This document shows, piece by piece, positions 32,548 to 45,233 of a DNA stretch of 64,000 nucleotides. The translations under genes were made by a program, and so were the position numbers. Within the stretch, counting starts at the first letter, position 1. The number at the start of each line of letters is the position of its first letter. The notes below the pieces were generated by a model. It made no database searches. It was not told where the DNA came from and saw only the letters and a program-made list of their open reading frames with translations. Source of the DNA: Branchiostoma floridae. Taxonomy: Eukaryota > Chordata > Leptocardii > Amphioxiformes > Branchiostomatidae. The stretch covers positions 2,082,296 to 2,146,295 of the forward strand of contig NC_049995.1 of NCBI RefSeq assembly GCF_000003815.2. Direction: 5' to 3'.

Positions 32548-35005
32548 ATGGCCATCCTACGGTGTCTGTTGGTTGCAGCCTTGCTGGCCGGTAAAGTAGT
32601 ATATCATTTGCATCTTAATCTTAATACCTTTTCCAAATTAAGCTAGAAACGTAAAAACAAATAACCATAGTGAAAAGGTTTGAAAAGGGAAGTTTTTTGC
32701 TAATTTTGTAGAGAAGAATTGGGTTTTCTTACAGGCATTGCTGTAGTTCTTTTTTTTGCACTAATTTCTGATGGGCTAAGAACTTTACTAGTACACATAA
32801 CTATTTAGAGAATCAGTATATCACAGTCATAATGTGCAGCCATATGGCACATTAAGACTGTCGCTATGCGAAAAGTCGACAGAAAAGCAGATGGTAGAAC
32901 TCTCACGCACACGTCAAGCCTTGCGTTGTGATATCACTTCCTTAGCATCAACCTTCAAATATGTAAAATCATATTAGAAGACATTCGGCAACGGAAAATT
33001 TTTCGACAAGAAGCCACAATTAGTGTACTAATAAAGCTGCATGTTATCAAATTAGTGACTGCGTAGAGACAGCCAAATCTTGTTCTGGTTTACCCCTAAT
33101 CTCCAAGCAGATCGCGCGTGGCCAATTTACTCCTCTGCCGACTAAACTCATTCCCCAGCTTATGTTACTGTCTTATGCCACGTAGGATCTGCTTGGAGAT
33201 AGTTTACCCGTCATTGGGTGCCAGCGTATTGTTACCTCAAAAATGGAGGTATAGTTTTGTTTGTCTCCGTACATGTGTCTGTCTATGTTTCTGGATATTT
33301 GTGGTTAGCATTACTTAAGAACCTCTGGATGCTTCGTGATGATATTTGGTATGCATGTGGGGAGGTTTGAAAAGACAAAGGTCAAGGTCAATTTTGGGTC
33401 CCCAGTTGTGTAACCTTTGCGCTGAATCAGAACTTCCATTTTTTATTTTATCTTATCCTAGACGTGCTATAGTCTTGACTTTTTAGTGGTAGATAGATCT
33501 TGTTTACTGCCTTTTTTCAGTCGGCTCGCAGGCTAAGTCCGTCCGTCAGTTTGACCTATGGAACCCGTCGGGCTGCCCGATGATCTGTCCCGCCCACTAC
33601 TCGCCCATCTGCGGCAGTGACGGTATAACCTACAGCAACAGCTGTCACCTCAACAGCGCCGCCTGTATTGCTGAGTAAGTTAAACCTAAAGGTGGTATCT
33701 CACTGCACTTGCGTCAAGCTTTGTCTCTGCGGGGTGCGTTCACTGCGTCACTGTTTTGTTATTTTCTCCGATTTTTCTATAATTCAGATATTGCGTAATA
33801 CGTAAAAGCATGTCTTAGAAGACGACAAAAAACACAAAAAGTAAGAAAATTCGCTCTTTATCTCTGAAACTCGTTGAGTATCTTTCGAACCCCGCAGTGA
33901 CGCAAGCGTGACGCATGTGCAGTAAGATACCACCTTAACATGCACAGGTAGATATAGGGACAGTTGGTGAAAGCTTATCTCTGCTTAAATGGACCACTGT
34001 TTATCGCAGTAAGTTAAACCTAAGGGGATTGTCACATAGGTCGTGCGATCGTCGTACGATTTTGATGCCGTAGTAATAGCAGACCGTGACAGAACCAACC
34101 ACTTACATGGATCCAAAACAGCATTTTGTGTACCGACTACCAAGACGGTTGAACTTTGCAGGAGACGTACATTTTTGTCCTACAAAATGCCCGAAGTTAG
34201 CGATCGTATGATGATCGTACGACCTATCTGACCGCGCCCTAACATATACAGCTAGCTGCTGGAACTTTTTTGCCAACGCCTCAGGGGTGGGGCTTCTTGT
34301 AAATAAACTGCGGATCCCAGCCATTTATGCGTCTACTTTGCACACTTTAGGGACATTGAGTTTTGAGTTTTCAAGAATTCAAGTGCGCAGCGAATATAAA
34401 AATGGCTTATCCTGTTCCAGTCACGTGATATATAAACTCGGCACAAAAAGTTTGGACTATCAACTTTGGCTGATCATATTTCCGTTGTTTCTGCATCAAT
34501 TTTAATGTGTTATATATCAATAAAAAGTGTGTGTGATTTCCATTCATATGGTATCGAACTCTTATGATTATAAATTCTCGGAACGAGCATCAGGGCTCGA
34601 AAAAAAAGTGCCCAAATTTCAATTTTTGTGTTCAATTTCTTTTTTTTATCCTGCTGGTATGGGGGCGGTGTCAAGGATTCAATCTATCCTTTTTCACGTA
34701 ATCTTTGGTATACAGAACATACAAGTTTATCTTTAAAATTTGAGAAGAGTATATGTGCCCTTTTGGCTGTTGGATGACCGATGTTTAGATGCCGTTTGGG
34801 ACAGTGTGTTGTAGATATTCTTAGATAAGATTACTCTTTTTCTTTTTGCTTCACAACCATGAAGAACATGTTTAATGATACTAACGTCTTGTTTGTTTGG
34901 TTTTGATCCAGGTTCAACAACCCTGACGCTGAGCCAATCACCGTGGCGCACCAGGGCGGGTGTAACGGCGAGAGTCCGTTCACGTTTGGAGGCGAGGGCC
35001 GTTAA
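32548..35005 (+). CDS. Kazal gene K3: single-domain inhibitor
   Basis: Exons 32548-32590 ([15 protein letters not shown]), 33521-33674 and 34912-35005 (stop TAA). The single domain reads [35 protein letters not shown], with Cys6 in the last exon (HQGGC) and Ala at P1, suggesting elastase-like targets. SVRQ precedes it. The last exon and the start of its 3' UTR are almost identical to those of K5. AATAAA at 35153. No clear TATA box; TGACGT motifs lie near 32402 and 32423. Confidence 0.85.
33098..33200. mobile_element. Inverted-repeat element C in K3 intron 1
   Basis: AATCTCCAAGCAGAT to GTAGGATCTGCTTGGAGAT, shortened centre. Confidence 0.85.
33236..33510. mobile_element. Fragment related to the 1.08-kb element
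   Basis: AAAATGGAGGTATAGTTTTG, TTAAGAACCTCTGGATGCTT and GACGTGCTATAGTCTTGACT resemble parts of 7470-8100. It ends just before the acceptor of K3 exon 2. Confidence 0.6.
34031..34233. mobile_element. Inverted-repeat element F, copy 2, in K3 intron 2
   Basis: GTCACATAGGTCGTGCGATC to GATCGTACGACCTATCTGAC, with the same GTTGAACTTTGCA centre as 22631 but opposite. Confidence 0.85.
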
Positions 35006-35152
35006 CGCCGCGGCAAGATGGCGGCTGCAATGGCGGCGGTTTCGAGCCTATATTTTCCCCTAAATTCCAACCCTCTAGATGGCGTTCCTGTCAGGGCTAT
35101 AGTTTCCTGCATAACATTGTTCTTTGAAAAAAAAATGAGTTGTCATTCTATG

Positions 35153-35158
35153 AATAAA
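35153..35158 (+). terminator. Polyadenylation signal of K3
   Basis: AATAAA about 150 bp after the K3 stop codon. Confidence 0.8.
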
Positions 35159-35329
35159 CGCGACTGATGAAATCTCCATGTCAATACGTTTAATTGTCTC
35201 AGTGTCTTACATGTAGGATACATGAGTGCATTTCAAAAGCTGACGAAAATTTAAAAGGAAAAGAACTGCTGAAGATCCACTAAGGTCCAAAAATAGTACT
35301 TTGTGCTGCATTACTACCTACACCACTAA

Positions 35330-35600
35330 CTCCCTGCCTCAAAAGCTATCTACCACTAAAAAAAACCATGACCACAGCATATTGAAAACTCCAGATATCA
35401 AAACTGGAAGTTACGGTACTGGAGCGTAACTTAGTTCGCTAGGACGTCCAAAAATCTAATCGTTTCAAGGTCTCATTAAGACCTACTTACATACTAAATA
35501 TCTGTATCATCGGTACTAACTGCAGTGTAAAAATATGTACCAAAATTCAAATTATTGTGATCATTACTTTGCAAGCGACACCCATTAATGTTAGGTAAGG
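35330..35600. mobile_element. Inverted, diverged fragment related to the 1.08-kb element
   Basis: AACCATGACCACAGCATATT and CAAAACTGGAAGTTACGGTA read as the reverse complement of 7660-7730. It lies in the K3-K4 intergenic region. Confidence 0.55.
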
Positions 35601-36460
35601 GAGAAGGGGAAAACGTGGACAATTGACCTGACCTGAGGTGTGCGGGTCAAATTGCGCTTTTGGAAGTCAGACACCCAATTCTTTTTGCTTGAAATAGAAA
35701 GAAAATCATTATCAAACATTTTGAGAATGTCTTTTGTTAATTTACGGCATGGGGAACCCGACCCACACATGTCTGATCACAATACACACCACTTTTTTCG
35801 CGCCACTTACCTTCTGATTTGCAAGAAACGAATGCCGGGAAAGTAATGACTCCAATGATTTGTAATTTGGAGGATATTGATAAACGGCTTCACACTATGA
35901 AGTTGTGCCTCAAAATCTGAGTTGTGCTTGTTATTTCTGGGTCAGGCCGAGAACTTAATGATCACCCCTTGTACACACACATATACGTATACATAACAAA
36001 CACACACACACATATATATGTACATACATACAAACGCTACCGAAAGCATCATGAACCTTCTTGCCGAAGATGATAATTAGGCATCCTTCAAGTTGTTCCT
36101 TAGTGGTACGGCAATTGTTCTAATTGTGCGATTCACTATGGAAACTGCCAGGCTGTCATATTACCATCATACGATGGCTCATCCGTAAGAACATGCAAAA
36201 AGTTTGAATTGTTGACTTTTGGCACAGGCCAAATACGTGGTGTAAATCGCTTTAACTTGTGTTACGAATGAATAATTAATATGGTCTATTTTTGAAAGTG
36301 AAAGTAGATTCTGCTGCGTTCACAAAAGACTATCAAAGGACCAGGTGTTAGCTTTCCGGGGGATGTTGATAATTTCTTAATATATGAAACGGATGCGGCG
36401 AATTAAAATCCTGTCGATGTTAAAGTGTCGTTGACGTTGCAAGATCATATCCTGTTTTGA
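35600..36460. other. K3-K4 intergenic region
   Basis: Contains a CA/TA-rich microsatellite at 35970-36030. I see no gene or known element in the rest. Confidence 0.6.
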
Positions 36461-36466
36461 CTGGCT

Positions 36467-36473
36467 TATAAAT
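36467..36473 (+). promoter_or_regulatory. TATA box of K4
   Basis: TATAAAT lies 96 bp before the K4 start codon, the same spacing as in K1 and K2. Confidence 0.65.
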
Positions 36474-36562
36474 TTTGGTGACGGGGTACGCGCACTTCGT
36501 TCAGGGGAACAAAGGCTACCAGTGTGATCTTCATCCGTCCAAGACACAACCGAGACCTCCAT

Positions 36563-38151
36563 ATGGCCGCCCTGCACTTGTTGGTCGTCATCATCCTAGC
36601 AGCCGGTATATGACTATACTGTTCTCCCATTTAAGTCGCTTGCTAGATTTTTTTCTTCTTCATAAGTGTTACAATAAGCTTAAGGACACATGGGATATGA
36701 GAAAACGAATATAGACATGGGGACGAGACGTGCTACTCGGAGGGACTACATGTTTTACACGGAATCGCCATTGCCGCGTTTGAAGTAATAGGAGCCAAAA
36801 AAACCTTCAATTTAGGCATATTGAGGACGTTTAAAACTCTCTCACGTTGCTATGACTTTTTCTTACCATTTCCTTCAACATTTGACAGGTTCCCAGGCTG
36901 TGTCAATCAACTGTGCGAGGAACTGTACATCCATCGTCCGACCAGTTTGTGGGTCAGACCGGGAAACCTATAACAACCAGTGTCTGCTGGAGGTGGCCGG
37001 CTGTCAACTGGCAGAACAGTAAGAATTAATTAAGGATAAATGGCCCACTTGCCTTCCGTGTATACGGTGATACGGTGCCACAACTCATGTTCGGTTCCTA
37101 TCACCACGGAATGAACGACCGATCATATCTTATTACCGTACATACGTTTTCATATTCTGTAGATATGTCGCAGTTTTTGGTCGTCCGGCCTTTTTTTCAT
37201 GACAGGGCCAGACTGTTGCTCTCCCTGCCTTCCAAACCTGCAGGGCTAAACAATCAAATCTCAGCAACACTTCCTGCGCCAGTCATGACGCCACTGTTTG
37301 TGATCGAATCCTACAAGTCCGACGCGTTTGAACAGTGGCACCAATTTGCATCTCGACCCTCTTTCTGATTGGATACGGTGATTTAATTCTATTTGACAAC
37401 TAGACACCCGGTTGAAAGAGGAGGATTGTTAGATTTTTTTCATTATATAAGCTTTTATCTACTTTGTCAGCGTCAATCATAATGCCAATCATAACTAAAG
37501 CTATCAAACGAAAAAAACAAAAACACTAAAAAAATGGAACCGTAAACATAACATTCTTGTCGAAGGTGACCAGTAAAAGAAATCATGCACCCTTACCATA
37601 CAAATAATACTGAATACATGACTTGAGATACTGATAGTTTTGAAAACTCATAGTTAATACGTACTATGGAAAATTTAATAAAATGACGTCTTCGTCTTTT
37701 CTTTAAGGAGCGCTGGCAGCCCCGGCGATCATCCTATTGTTGCCCTCGGAGATGGGTCATGTTTAGGCCTCTGCCACGAGTGGTATCACTGCACTGACGA
37801 GTACGACCCTGTGTGTGCTAACAATGGACTGACTTACTACAACCAGTGCTACATGGAAGCAGCTGACTGCACTCTTGGGTAAGTTTGATAGATAGAGCTA
37901 GAGCTAGAGTTCAACCAGCTAGAGCAGCTGCATGTTACTATAATTCAGGTCTCGAATGATTTACGCAAAATGATTTCTTGTTTGCGAGGCAAGGGAGTGG
38001 GGTTTGTCCATTTTGCATAACGTTCAGATTAAACTCGACACGTCATTTTGTATCTGTACTTTAACTTTACATTTTTTCTTTCCCCAGACTTATGAACCCA
38101 TTCGCGCCCTACATCCTTCTGGCGCACACCGGCAGCTGCACCTCCCAACCA
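36563..38151 (+). CDS. Kazal gene K4: divergent two-domain inhibitor, 3' end uncertain
   Basis: Exons 36563-36605 (MAALHLLVVIILAAG), 36889-37018, 37708-37878 and 38094-38151. Domain 1 is CARNCTSIVRPVCGSDRET with Ser at P1. Domain 2 is CHEWYHCTDEYDPVCANNG with Asp at P1. There is no Arg-Gln before either domain, unlike the sisters. After ...SCTSQP the sequence offers a good donor (CAG|GTAACT). Without splicing, a stop follows eight codons later at about 38178. With splicing, candidate acceptors at 46712 and 46754 lie beyond a SINE and a 7.4-kb transposon and give a stop within two to nine codons. TATAAAT at 36467. Confidence 0.78.
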
Positions 38152-38324
38152 GGTAACTACTGTCTATGTGCTTTTTAAGGGACCAATTTGGTACTATGAT
38201 GAAAACTTTCACATCTTTAATTCATTTTCGCAACGTCATGCATTTTAGCTTCAACATATGTAGGCCATCTACAACCCGTCTGGATCCATTCTAGTTCATG
38301 GATAAATTTATGTGGGGCCGCGTA

Positions 38325-38519
38325 GCACAGTGGTAGTGTATTCGGCCCGTGACCGAGAGGTCGCCGGTTCGAATCCGCCTGCCGTGTTGCCGGTCTTGTG
38401 CCCTTGGGAAAGGCACTTTACACGACTTTCCTCACTTTACTCAAGTGAAAAATGAGTCGTCCCTCGGATAGGACGTTAAATGGAGGTCCCGTGTATGGGG
38501 AGAGCCATACCCTATGCAC
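38325..38519 (+). mobile_element. tRNA-derived SINE, 5' part (split by the hAT-like element)
   Basis: GTAGCACAGTGGTAGTG (A-box region) and GGTCGCCGGTTCGAATCC (B box) are followed by the shared tail CTTGTGCCCTTGGGAAAGGC and CCCTCGGATAGGACGTTAAA. It breaks at CTATGCAC. Confidence 0.9.
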
Positions 38520-38630
38520 TAGGGGTGGGTACCGGTACAGAAAATTCAGGTCCAGGTCCGGTTCAGGTCCAAAGGATTAGGTCCAGGTCCGGACCTGAAC
38601 CTGGACCTGATGCAGTATGACTCATACCAA

Positions 38631-38735
38631 TATCTTTCCTGCGCTGTGATTGGCGATGCCTATATTAGGCGAAGACCCAATCCCATATAAAGGCAGGATA
38701 GACTATTCACATGCAGTTTGACGGACTCCTCCCCA
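38631..38735 (+). repeat. Promoter-like direct repeat, copy 1, inside the transposon
   Basis: TATCTTTCCTGCGCTGTGAT, TGGCGATGCCTATATTAGGC, CCCAATCCCATATAAAGGCA then AGTTTGACGGACTC. It includes TATAAA (38686) and CCAAT-type elements. It is almost identical to 45234-45338. Confidence 0.9.
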
Positions 38736-40379
38736 CAGCCGGTTCGTCGACGCCATGGCTACGGAAACACAGAAGATCCACAGAAAGACCGCCAGCAGGT
38801 TTTTCGGGGTGTAGAAGAGAGACCGAGTATTTACCTCGTTTGCGTTTACAGGGAGTATAGAATTCGAAGATTGCCCTTTTAGTGTCATGAAGATTTCGTA
38901 TTTTATTTTGCTTTGTGAAACTGCGAGAAGTTGTTGCTGCGTAGGGACGAATGTGAGTTGTCTGCGTTTTGCACGTGTATCGCTCTTTGTCATGCTGAGG
39001 TCCGTTCTTCTCGCAGACACTGGCGTGCCGGGCATTGTGTATGGGTTATGGAAGAAAGCATGCCTCACTGAGAGAATAGACGCTTATTTTGGGCGTTTGT
39101 TAGACATCACAGGTATATGCAGTACTGTCTGGCAGAACGTCGACGGAGAAGGCAAGTCACACCGCCGGCACGGCCGACCCCAGCATGACCCCAGCAGCAG
39201 CCTTGTGAATGAGCCGGACGTTCCATAGCAGAGCACCAGTAACACTGTTTTTGACAGTGAGACTCACCAGGACAAGTCTGCGATATCTACGACCTTCTGG
39301 GAACGGGTAGGGAACTTGCCGACAACAGAGAAGATAGAGTAGTTTCCTACGGGCGTAGGATTTACAAGCCAAGCAGGTACGCAAGGTTTTGAGCTCGCCG
39401 CCATTTTTGGCGTCTTGTGGAATTTTCCATTTTGATTTGTCTTCCTACGTTGGCTGTTTTTCTAGTGGATCCCTCGGCTGTTTTCTTTCTTGTTCCTTCA
39501 TGATTTTATTTTCCTGTTTTCCCCTTTTGTATGATTATGGTGTGTTTTGTTGGTCAGCAACTATTCTGTCGTTCATTTCGTTTAGCGACTCGTAATTTGC
39601 ATATGTTTGCGCATCGCACATGTTTCGCGTGCGCAGGTGTGAGTGATTCTATTTGGTAAAATAGGCTTGGTATAATTAATTTTTGTGTTGTCTCATTTGA
39701 GTTAGGTATGTTGATACAGCTGAGCCACCGCTAGGGCTGCCGTTTACCCCGTCTTTTCGCCATAGGAGCCTTTGTGAAGCGGTACAACGTTGTTCCAGTT
39801 TCCGCACGCTCGGAGCAGAGCCCGACCTTTTTTATCAAGAAAGAGTCGGAGGCTTCAACTTATCACTGGTAGCTCTATGGGTGAGTTACGTTCTTTGAAA
39901 GGCTTTAGACAGTATTTGGTATAGTTTTTTTGTCTGCCTATCACGTTTGTTGTTGTTGTTGTGGAAGGAGTCGAACGTATTGCCTTATTTTACGTATTTT
40001 CCTTTTGTTTTTTTTTCTGTATATTTGCTTTGTTTAATTTTGAAGTTAGGTTCGGCGATTCTGGGCATTGCATTTTGTGGACCAGCCAGCATTCAGCAAC
40101 TCGAAAAGCTGAGGGACCAGGCCTCAAGACGCTCGGACAGCTGTCAACCACTGCGGCAGTTTTCCTAAGGTGTGTCCTATATCTCAGCTAGAGGTTGTTA
40201 TCTTGTTGCTCGTCAGGTCGGCAGACAACCTCGAGTTTGTAGCGAGATTTCAGGTGATTTGATTTTTGTTTTTTTTATGAGCCGATCTGCTTTTTGTTGG
40301 GTTTCTCGCTTGACAGGTTCTTGGACAACCCTAGGTAGAAAAAAAAAAAGTGTTTTGCAGTTTTTTTGTCTGGTTGGTG

Positions 40380-42500
40380 TCATGCAATAGTTTGTTGGAC
40401 AATTGAACTGTTGGACAGTTTTTGTTTGCTGTTGTCGTACGACATGCTGTAAACAACCCCAGAGACATAACAAGACTGCTGGAAAGTTTTGTTGTTGTTG
40501 TCATGCGACAGGTTGTTGGACAACCCCAGGTAAGTAACAAGACTGTTGGACAGTTTTGTTTGTAGTTGTCATGCGACAGGTTGTTGGACAACCCCAGGTA
40601 AGTAACAAGACTGTTGGACAGTTTTGTTCGTAGTTGTCATGCGACAGGTTGTTGGACAACCCCAGGTAAGTAACAAGACTATTGGATAGTTTTGTTTGTG
40701 GATGGACGACGGGTTGTGGGATAGCACCAGGCAGGTAACAGGACTGTTGGACAGTTTTGTTTGTTGATGTACGACAGGTTGTGGGACAACACCAGGCAAG
40801 TAACAAGACTGTTGGACAGTTTGATTTGTTGATGTACGACAGGCTGTGGGACGGTACCAGGCAAGTAACAGGACTGTTGGACAGTTTGGTTTGTTGATGT
40901 ATACGATAGGCTGTGGGACAGCACCAGGAAAGTAACAGGACCGTCGTGTTGGGCAGTTTTGTTTGTTGATGTACGACAGGCTGTGGGACAGCACCAGGCA
41001 GGTAACAAGACTGTCGGACAGTTTGTTTGTTGATGTACGACAGGTTGTGGGACAACACCAGGCAAGTAACAGGACTGTTGGGCAGTTTGGTTCGTTGATG
41101 TACGACAAGCTGTGGGACAGCACCAGGCAAGTAACAGGACTGTTGGACAGTTTGGTTCGTTGATGTACGATAGGCTGTGGGACAGCACCAGGCAAGTAAC
41201 AGGACTGTTGGACAGTTTGGTTCGTTGATGTACGATAGGCTGTGGGACAGCACCAGGCAAGTAACAAGACTGTTGGACAGTTTTGTTTGTTGATGTACGA
41301 CGGGTTGTGGGACAGCACCAGCCAGGTAACAGGACTGTTGGACAGTTTGGTTGGTTGATGTACGACAGGCTGTGGGACAGCACCAGGCAGGTAACAAGAC
41401 TGTTGGACAGTTTGGTTTGTTGATGTACGACGGGTTGTGGGACAGCACCAGCCAGGTAACAGGACTGTTGGACAGTTTGGTTGGTTGATGTACGACAGGC
41501 TGTGGGACAGCACCAGGCAGGTAACAAGACTGTTGGACAGTTTGGTTGGTTGATGTACGACAGGCTGTGGGACAGCACCAGGCAAGTAACAAGACTGTTG
41601 GACAGTTTTGTTTGTTGTCGTGCGACAGGCTGTGGGACAGCACCAGGCAGGTAACAGGACTGTTGGACAGTTTGGTTTGTGGTCGTCCGACAGGCAGTGA
41701 GACAACGCCAGGTAGAGTAACAACAGTGTACGACAGTTTTTTTGTTTGCTGTTGTCGTATGACAGGTTGTTGGACAACCCCGGGTAGGTAACAAGACTGT
41801 TGGACAGTTTTGTTTGTTGTTGTCGTGCGACAGGTTGGTTAGACAACCCCAGAGAAGTAAAAAGGCTGCTCGACAGTTTTGTGACGCTGTGCTGTAGTAC
41901 GACAGATTGTTTAGCAACTCCAGGAAGCCAACAAGACTGTTGGACATTTTTTGTTTGTTGTTGTCGTGCGACAGGTTGTTAGACAACCCCAGAGAAGTAA
42001 AAAGGCTGTTAGACAGTTTTGTGGGTTGTCGTACGATAGATTGTTTAGCAACCCCAGGTAAGCAGCAAAACTGTTGGACATTTTTGTTTGTTGTTGTCGT
42101 GTGACAGGTTGTTAGACAACCTCAGAGAATTAAAAGGCTGTTAGATAGTTTTGTGTGTTGTTGTACGACAGATTGTTGAGTAACCCCAGGTAAGCAGCAA
42201 GACTGTTGGAAAGTTTTTGGACTAGAGAAGTAAAGAGACTGTTATACAGTTTTCTGTTATCGCACGATACGTTGTTACAAATTTGTTACCCAGGTGTTAG
42301 TGGTTGGTCGCACGACAGGTTGTTTAGACAAGCCTAGGTAGGTAACATGGCTGGCGGACAGTTTTTTATTTTGTTTGTTATGCGACAAGTTGTGGGACAA
42401 CCACAGGTGGAGTTTAAGACTGAAGGACAATTTTTGTGTGATATGGAGCCGTACTATTAGTTATTGGACAGCTTCAGGCTGATAACAGGACTTGGTTTTC
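40380..42500. repeat. 65-bp minisatellite, about 26-32 units
   Basis: The core (40490-42190) has a strict 65-bp period, with units such as GACAGGTTGTGGGACAGCAC, CAGGCAAGTAACAAGACTGT and TGGACAGTTTGGTTTGTTGA. Both edges decay gradually, as in classical minisatellites. The first units carry CAG|GTAAGT and the central ones CAG|GCAAGT or CAGGCAGGTAAC. As 65 is not a multiple of three, the frames rotate, yet all three minus-strand frames stay open for 380-435 codons. I regard those as repeat artefacts. Confidence 0.95.
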
Positions 42501-43452
42501 GTTCGGTTTGTTACTTGACAAGTCGAGGGACAACTCTAGGCTGATATAGTTGGTCGTGCGGCAGGGTAGCCACATGTAGGAAATGAGAATAGTACAGTTT
42601 GGCTGGCTGACTACGACAGGTTTTTGGTTAACTTCGTGATGGTACATACCGAGACTGTCCGATACTTTGGTGAGATTTGTGGCATTGCAGATTGTTGATG
42701 GACCCCGTGTAGATAACGAGAACGGCAAGCAGTTTTTAACGCGATTGAGAAAATATCTACAGAAGCACTGAAGTCGAGGCTGACAATTGTGAAGATTACG
42801 GTGTGCAATGTAGAGAATAGTACGTCGTGGATAGTTTTAGGACGGACAGCACAAGATTAAAAGTTGGCACTTATATACGTATAACTGCAAGGAGTTTGAA
42901 CTAATTACGAGTATCATTCGTTCGTTTTTCAACACGCTATTGTATCGCTATGATTCTTGGTACACGTACGTTTTCTTTGAAGTACAAGACACAGAGCAAC
43001 ATTGTCGTAGAACATTCGTAACGAACGACGTATTCGTTAGCTGGTACAGGTTTTCAAGAGAAAGGATAGCTTCATCCCGAAGGACATGCAATATGATAAA
43101 TATGTTACAGGAAGCATTCAGTACAACGTGCGTGGGTGTGATGCGAGGACGTCTGAAAATACCACCTCAAGTTCAGCAACTTAGACCCACCAGCCAGCTG
43201 AAAAGTACATGCAGCAAACCATATGGGAGGACGGCGTGCAGGCAGGGATGGTGGCCAAGCAAAGGGATCAAGAAGTTTAAAACTACACTTAAAATTCAGA
43301 AACAGAGAGACAACAGCCCCAGAATTTTTTGCTCTCTCGTACGTTCGAATTGTGACCTGAACTTCCATTTTGCCTTAAAGTAACAGAATATGTTAGAGGA
43401 CGTCTGTTAAACGCTTTCTTCGTAAAAAAAAAAAGAACATCTATACTGATCT

Positions 43453-43551
43453 AGTGAGATCGCCTGGCGCAGTGGCAGGATTTGTGCCTCGTGACCGAGA
43501 GGTTGCGGGTTCAATCCGGCTGCGTGTCACCGATCTTGTGTTGTAATGTTG
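43453..43551 (+). mobile_element. tRNA-derived SINE, cut by the assembly gap
   Basis: CCTGGCGCAGTGGCAGGAT and GGTTGCGGGTTCAATCC boxes, then CGATCTTGTGTTG up to the run of Ns. It is nested in the 7.4-kb element. Confidence 0.8.
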
Positions 43552-43747
43552 NNNNNNNNNNNNNNNNNNNNNNNNNNNNNNNNNNNNNNNNNNNNNNNNN
43601 NNNNNNNNNNNNNNNNNNNNNNNNNNNNNNNNNNNNNNNNNNNNNNNNNNNNNNNNNNNNNNNNNNNNNNNNNNNNNNNNNNNNNNNNNNNNNNNNNNNN
43701 NNNNNNNNNNNNNNNNNNNNNNNNNNNNNNNNNNNNNNNNNNNNNNN
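43552..43747. other. Assembly gap (196 N)
   Basis: Unknown bases inside the 7.4-kb element; true length uncertain. Confidence 1.
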
Positions 43748-45233
43748 AGGCAGCAGTTATTTTGTCGTTTTATCGAAACATTTAGGCCAAAAGTCTAATT
43801 ATGCTTCGTAGGTAGATCTGACATGTTTAGCTGTAATGAGTCCAAAGATGACGCTATAAAAGTTTCAGGTTAATATAGCCAGTATTAAAAGGTCACTGCT
43901 TACTTTTTCTAACTGTCAGCCTTTATTGGCACACACAGGGTTAAGGCTTATTTATAGAAGACATTAAGGTTTTTGCTGCACATAAAATAAAATGTCTTGA
44001 ATTTATCACATATGCTTTCCAAGCTAGACCTAGTAATATAGGGTTGGCTACCCAGCGCAAAACGGCATTGGCCAAAACTGGTTTCGTCAAGTATGTATTA
44101 ATTCAAGGGTTAGTGGATTTTCCAGAGAGGTTGTTATCAGTGAAAAGCTAGAACAGTAGTGAGGAGGACTCTAACACTTCAATACAGATTTTTTGTTTAG
44201 ATACAATTATCCCAATGTATGTGACGTAGCTTGGTTTGCTAAACGGCAGTTGAAACAAATATTTGAAACAGAATGTCGACATTTTTGTTTTGTTTATACC
44301 CGAGTTCTGATAGGGAGAAATGGGATTATATTGGGTATTTATTCTTGCAATATGTGTGGGCCATTTGTGTACATCGAATTTGGAGAGATCCGTTATACGA
44401 AAGTTACATCTGCTGCGATAATAGACCATTGTTACGTACCGTGTCTATTCTATTTATGGGGTTGGAAGTATGTTTGGAGTTTGCAACATCTGACAGAGGA
44501 CACTTCTAGTAGTTTTTAGAAGAGGACCGCCGGCGATGCAAGAAATAAAAAGTATTAGACTGCACATTAGTTTTATTGTAGTTGATTCACTTCCGATAAG
44601 CAGGACACGAATAAAAGAATAATGAATGGAGGTTGGGGTAGAAAGGAATAGAGAATGATGGTGTGAAGAACTTGGCGGATGAGAGTGGGAGAAGTAAGGA
44701 TGAGAGTGGGAGAGAACGATAGAGTCAAGGAAGGTTAAGATGAGATTGGGGATAGTAGGAGGTATGGATATTTAAGAACAATGGAGTGAAGGAAAGTTAG
44801 GATGAGATTAGGAATAGTAGGAGGTATGCATATGTAAGAAGGAAGAATAGTAGCGCCAATATTGTATAGTGATTGTTATGGTAGGTCTGGACCACCACCC
44901 ATATAAGTGGTAGAGTCCGCTAGTGGTTACGTCACGCACTGTGTGGTGCTGGTTGTTCACCATCATGGAACGGTTCCATAAGAAGTTGTCAATAGACTAT
45001 GTTGAGTATGTTCCTTGACTATGCGTCCACTGTCGTCCTTGAGTATACACCGCACGCGTTCCCTTTTAGCGTGGAGTCAGCGGTTGGTCTCCTAGAACCC
45101 ACACACGCACCAAGAAGCTTGGATGCCATGCAACTCAGGTAATGATACTAAAGAGAAGAAGAGGCGCGACGGAAGGCACCACCCCATAGCTTCATATGGA
45201 TGAGTCAATCACTGCGCAGAAAGAATAGGTAAC

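Larger units (their letters stand above)
42560..45172. other. Inner part of the 7.4-kb element, unassigned
   Basis: Apart from the SINE head (43453), the gap and a short purine-rich tandem duplication at about 44640-44850 (GATGAGATTNGGNATAGTAG motif), I see no coding sequence or known element here. Open frames at 44148-44520 overlap on both strands and match nothing I recognise. Confidence 0.6.

Noticed and set aside
38754-38812. Short frame MATETQKIHRKTASRFFGV after the transposon's left TATA box
   Set aside because: Only 19 codons with no supporting homology; it may be leader sequence.
40501-41986. Three overlapping minus-strand open frames of 380-435 codons
   Set aside because: They are the three frames of a 65-bp repeat whose units lack stops on that strand; no start context, domain or codon bias supports a protein.
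43482-43811. Open frame through the N gap
   Set aside because: Unknown bases create the open frame; the visible part is a SINE head.
44148-44519. Open frames of about 93-108 codons on both strands
   Set aside because: No recognisable domain or splice context, and opposite-strand frames cover the same bases.
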